From assembly GCF_039542035.1 (NCBI RefSeq), contig NZ_BAABHJ010000031.1, forward strand, positions 52,502 through 116,501: a DNA stretch of 64,000 bases. The letters run 5' to 3'. The notes under the pieces are model-generated. The model worked only from the letters and a program-made list of their open reading frames with translations. It ran no database searches and had not been told where the DNA came from. Position numbers and translations under genes: made by a program. Position 1 is the first letter of the stretch. Each line of letters opens with the position of its first letter. Positions 61,500-64,000 of the stretch are shown here, one piece after another. Source of the DNA: Actinoallomurus liliacearum (lineage in GTDB: Bacteria > Actinomycetota > Actinomycetes > Streptosporangiales > Streptosporangiaceae).

Positions 61500-62045
61500 G
61501 CGGTGCGCTCCGGGCGGACGTCGGGGAGTGGCTGGCGGATGTGGGGCATGCCGAGCAGCACCTGGCGGCTTCGGCGGACGAGTTTGGTGGCCTCCTCCAG
61601 GTGCTGGCGTTCGGCGTCGGTGAGATCGGCGAGGTTGTTCTTGACCCGGTGGATAAGGCGGCGGACCTTGCTGATCTCCTCCTCAGAGGGCATGGACTCG
61701 CGTTTGGCCCACTCGTCCGCGGTGGCCATGGCGGCGATGCGTTCGCGGTTGCGGATCAGATCGGCGAGGTAAGCCTCCAGGTCCGGGAGGTACGACACGT
61801 CGGTGCTGAAGTGGTCGCAGCCCACGCAACGGAACCGGATCGGGCAGTGGCCGCCGCCGGCGGCGATGTTGCTGGGTTCGGTGCAGCGGCCGAACGGGAC
61901 CGCGACCTCGGCGATGCCCTGGCGAATCCGTTCGGAGTCCAGCAGCGCCTTGGCCTGGCGCCAGATACGGTTGCCGTGCCGGTCGAACTGCATGGTCGCG
62001 ACCTTGTCGACCGCTTGGCGGCGGCGCTTTTCCCCGACTAACGGT
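61496..62045 (-). pseudogene. 3' fragment of a Tn554 TnpB-like tyrosine recombinase
   Basis: The last about 180 codons remain: EKRRRQAVDKVATMQFDRHG, CPIRFRCVGCDHFSTDVSYLPDLEAYLADLIRNRERI and a helical tail. The zinc-like Cys set (CPIRFRCVGC) and the following motif are typical of the C-terminus of these recombinases. The catalytic domain upstream of 62045 is gone. Confidence 0.75.
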
Positions 62046-62128
62046 GGAGTCGGATATTGGAACTGTCTGAATGCCTCAGCCGTTGCGGACCCGGCAGCTG
62101 TCTTCAGCGAGGTGCTGCGGGTCCAGGA

Positions 62129-62149
62129 CTGGTGAGCTCGCGTATCCGA
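62129..62149. repeat. Right 21-bp direct repeat of the Tn554-like remnant
   Basis: CTGGTGAGCTCGCGTATCCGA; see the left copy at 60502. It lies about 85 bp beyond the end of the recombinase homology. Confidence 0.6.
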
Positions 62150-62182
62150 CTGTCGCCAATTCGGGGCTTGAGCAGCAACCCA

Positions 62183-62237
62183 AACGGCCAGTCACGTTAA
62201 GGAGCCCGGCGGGCTCGTCTTGCCGTGACTGGCCGTT
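62183..62237. repeat. 55-bp palindromic element, copy 1
   Basis: Terminal inverted repeats AACGGCCAGTCACG and CGTGACTGGCCGTT flank GTTAAGGAGCCCGG and an inner GC dyad. An inverted copy sits at 63622-63676. It lies 65 bp past the DUF3237 stop, so it may also act as a terminator. Confidence 0.75.
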
Positions 62238-62301
62238 CCGATCGCCGCGTCGCCGACCAAGAGCCACCGAACCGATAGATCAAGATCGATCGGACACACT
62301 C

Positions 62302-62802
62302 CTAGACCAGTTCGAAGAATTCGTCGTGGTAGATGGCGCCCGTGGCGGCCTGCCGGATGGTCTGGCCGCGGTAGACCCCCTGGAGCTTGTTGAGCCACCG
62401 CAGGTGGTCGGCACTGGTCTCGAACAGGCACGCGCCGTAGTTCATGAGGATGTCGCGGTTGGTGGTGTCCAGGCGGCCGCTGCCGTACACGTAGATGTCG
62501 TCACCGTCGTCGGTGACGACCCGGCCGCGCCAGTCCAGCGTCCCCAGGCCTTCCCGGTCGACGGTGAACCAGTCCGCCCCGGCGCCCTTGAGGCGGGCGG
62601 TCACGCCCCGGCCTTGGATGAGCCCGTCGGTGAACTCGACGATGACCCGGGTCCCCAACGGCGTGCCGGGCAGCATGAGCGTCGGCGCCAGCCGCCACAC
62701 GCCGCGAAATAGTGGCTTGAGCCCGGCTGGCGCGGGGGCGCCGGGGAGCGCGGGCAAGATCTGCTCGGGGTTGAGCGTCGTGGTCTGTTCGGAGCTGGGC
62801 AT
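62302..62802 (-). CDS. DUF3237 protein
   Basis: The 166-residue protein has a beta-barrel pattern of the DUF3237 family (PLFRGVWRLAP, GTRVIVEFTDGLIQGRGVTARLKGAGADWFTVDREGLGTLDWRG, FETSADHLRWLNKLQGVYRG). Members are small proteins of unknown, possibly lactonase- or cyclase-like, function. It is divergent from the TetR gene and probably its target. Confidence 0.85.
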   Translation of the reverse strand: MPSSEQTTTLNPEQILPALPGAPAPAGLKPLFRGVWRLAPTLMLPGTPLGTRVIVEFTDGLIQGRGVTARLKGAGADWFTVDREGLGTLDWRGRVVTDDGDDIYVYGSGRLDTTNRDILMNYGACLFETSADHLRWLNKLQGVYRGQTIRQAATGAIYHDEFFELV

Positions 62803-62815
62803 CGCATTCTCCTAT

Positions 62816-62865
62816 ACCTTGAGTGTCCAAGGTAAGGTAAACCTTTGAGCCTTGGAGGGTCAAGG
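62816..62865. promoter_or_regulatory. Two palindromic TetR operator sites
   Basis: ACCTTGAGTGTCCAAGGT (62816-62833) and CCTTGGAGGGTCAAGG (62850-62865) are imperfect dyads sharing CCTTG-6-CAAGG. They lie between the divergent DUF3237 and TetR genes. Confidence 0.75.
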
Positions 62866-62879
62866 TAGGGTTGGCTGTC

Positions 62880-63449
62880 ATGGCAGGACGTGTGCGGCGA
62901 GAACCACAGGAAGCCAGGCGGCTCATCTTGGAGGCGGCCGAGCGGTTGCTGATCGCAGGCGGAGTGGCAGCAGTCCAGGTACGGGCCGTGGCCGCGGAGG
63001 TCGGTATCACCGATGCGGCGATCAACCACCACTTCGGCACTCGTGACCAGTTGCTGGTGGCGCTGCTCCGGCACGGCGGGGCGCGCCTTAGAAAGCGCCT
63101 GGCGCAGGCCAGCGGCGGTGACGTCGAGCAGCTGGCGGCCTCGCTCGCCGAGGTCTACGCCGACGGGTACGCCGAGCTGGCCCTTGCCCTGCACCAGTCT
63201 GGGTGGCGCGACGCGGGCAGCGGGATGCTGTCACCGGTGGTCGACGCGCTGAGCGAGCGGATCCGCGCACGTGGCCGGACACCCGATCGACGGCGCGTCC
63301 AGCTCACCGTCGCCGCACTGCACCAAGGTGTTGCCCTGGACCCCATCGTGGGCACCGAGTTCCGCCGTAGCGCCGGCCTGGCGGACGCCGCGCCGGCCGA
63401 GACCCTGGACTGGTGGGAGCAGGCCCTGACGCGGATGCTCGATCTCTAG
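62880..63449 (+). CDS. TetR-family repressor of the DUF3237 gene
   Basis: The 189-residue protein has a TetR helix-turn-helix (VRAVAAEVGITDAAINHHFGTRDQLLVALLRHGG). ATG 62880 is chosen over a TTG nine bases upstream. Divergent placement and the paired dyads indicate control of the DUF3237 gene and itself. Confidence 0.87.
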   Translation: MAGRVRREPQEARRLILEAAERLLIAGGVAAVQVRAVAAEVGITDAAINHHFGTRDQLLVALLRHGGARLRKRLAQASGGDVEQLAASLAEVYADGYAELALALHQSGWRDAGSGMLSPVVDALSERIRARGRTPDRRRVQLTVAALHQGVALDPIVGTEFRRSAGLADAAPAETLDWWEQALTRMLDL

Positions 63450-63750
63450 GTGAACTAAGCCGAGCCGACGAAGTCGGGAAGGTCGGGACGCAGCCGCCTC
63501 ATCATCGGTCAAGAACTCCACGCGCATACGCCGCAAAGTAGGACCGACCCACCAGTAACCCACACACAGCGACCGAACCGTTACGAGATCCCCGCCGAAG
63601 GCGACGCCCCACCCGCATCGGAACGGCCAGTCACGGCAAGAGACGCCGACCGGGCTCCTTAACGTGACTGGCCGTTCGGTTGCTGCTGAACCCCCAATTC
63701 CCCCGCGGCGGCCAGGTGAGGTGGGGGCGGGACTGATGCCCCTATGGATG
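63450..63750. other. Non-coding stretch with palindromic element
   Basis: Nothing coding is visible between the TetR stop and the transposase stop. It contains the second 55-bp palindromic element. Confidence 0.6.
63622..63676. repeat. 55-bp palindromic element, copy 2 (inverted)
   Basis: The reverse complement of this copy equals 62183-62237 over the first 27 and the last 18 bases; only the ten central bases differ. It lies downstream of the TetR gene, as copy 1 lies downstream of DUF3237. Confidence 0.75.
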
Positions 63751-64000
63751 TCAAGCCGGCGTTGGGGCTTTGGCGGATCGGGGGTCGGTGATGAGCTTGT
63801 AGATCTCTCGGGCGATGTAGCGCTTGAGGCATCGGATGGCCTCGCGTCGGGTTTTGCCGGCGGTGGTGCGGCGTTCGACATAGTCGCGGGTGCGTTGGTC
63901 CCAGCGCAGGCGAGACAGGACGATGGTGTGCAAGGCGCAGTTGGCCTGTCGGTCGCCGCCGCGGTTGAGACGGTGGCGTTGTTTCTTGCCGGAGGAGGCC
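63751..64000 (-). CDS. IS110-family transposase, C-terminal part
   Basis: The minus-strand frame is open to the window edge. It reads RHRLNRGGDRQANCALHTIVL, then SRLRWDQRTRDYVERRTTAGKTRREAIRCLKRYIAREIYKLI, the C-terminal end of IS110/Transposase_20 proteins. About 83 residues are visible; the catalytic DEDD domain lies outside the window. It is probably part of a full insertion sequence. Confidence 0.85.
   Translation of the reverse strand, partial: ASSGKKQRHRLNRGGDRQANCALHTIVLSRLRWDQRTRDYVERRTTAGKTRREAIRCLKRYIAREIYKLITDPRSAKAPTPA

Overview
This window is high-GC DNA of a filamentous, sporulating actinomycete. The support is pervasive G/C third positions, an SsgA/SsgB-family sporulation gene, a PknB-type kinase, a MoxR-DUF58-transglutaminase block, actinomycete-type integrative elements (AICE), and a tRNA-Gly/Cys/Val cluster. 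Genus cannot be fixed from the sequence alone.

Layout. (1) 1-6648: the right part of a cinnamycin/duramycin-type class II lanthipeptide cluster: a 5'-cut gene where the lysinoalanine protein usually sits, the precursor (core CASSCSAGPFTIVCDGGTK), the LanM synthetase, a Nif11-fused CinX-type hydroxylase, and a one-piece ABC exporter. (2) 7104-15165: an operon of S9 peptidase, beta-lactamase-fold peptidase, M20 hydrolase, GNAT, and an OSBS/N-acylamino-acid-racemase-like enolase, followed by a PucR regulator broken by a frameshift. It reads as recovery of D-amino acids from peptides and their conversion to L-forms. (3) 15125-18300: a secreted serine hydrolase, a hydrolase fragment, a small membrane protein, an integrase fossil and three degenerate type I-E CRISPR repeats without cas genes. 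(4) 18387-22733: a large nSTAND/WD40 protein, then an integrase pseudogene. (5) 23775-36729: an AICE bounded by 44-bp direct repeats of the tRNA-Val(CAC) 3' end. It carries regulator, TraB/FtsK translocase, prim-pol, methyltransferase, RepA-like ATPase, xis and int, plus an AT-rich PD-(D/E)XK nuclease cargo gene and a 2H phosphoesterase. (6) 36822-48283: chromosomal backbone (SsgB-like protein, class IV aminotransferase, kinase, TgpA-like/DUF58/MoxR/Fn3 operon, ArsR regulator). (7) 48424-58166: tRNA-Gly, -Cys and -Val(GAC), then an integrase/xis/dcm element and the remains of a type IV secretion ICE. The ICE leading region is present twice and brackets an MFS plus ATP-grasp cassette. (8) 58144-64000: TetR-controlled hydrolase, another TetR gene, a Tn554-like transposon remnant, a DUF3237/TetR pair bracketed by 55-bp palindromic elements in opposite orientation, and an IS110-type transposase end.

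Two tRNA-Val genes act as accretion points. Relics of the same integrase family lie at 17.6 kb and 23.5 kb, upstream of the intact element at tRNA-Val(CAC), which suggests repeated capture and decay. Leads most worth following are the altered cinnamycin-like core, the nuclease cargo flanked by matching GTATCCC arrays, two short-repeat clusters resembling conjugative cis loci (CGCTACC x8 after traB; TTGCCG x8 in the second element), and the ATP-grasp/MFS cassette between duplicated ICE ends.
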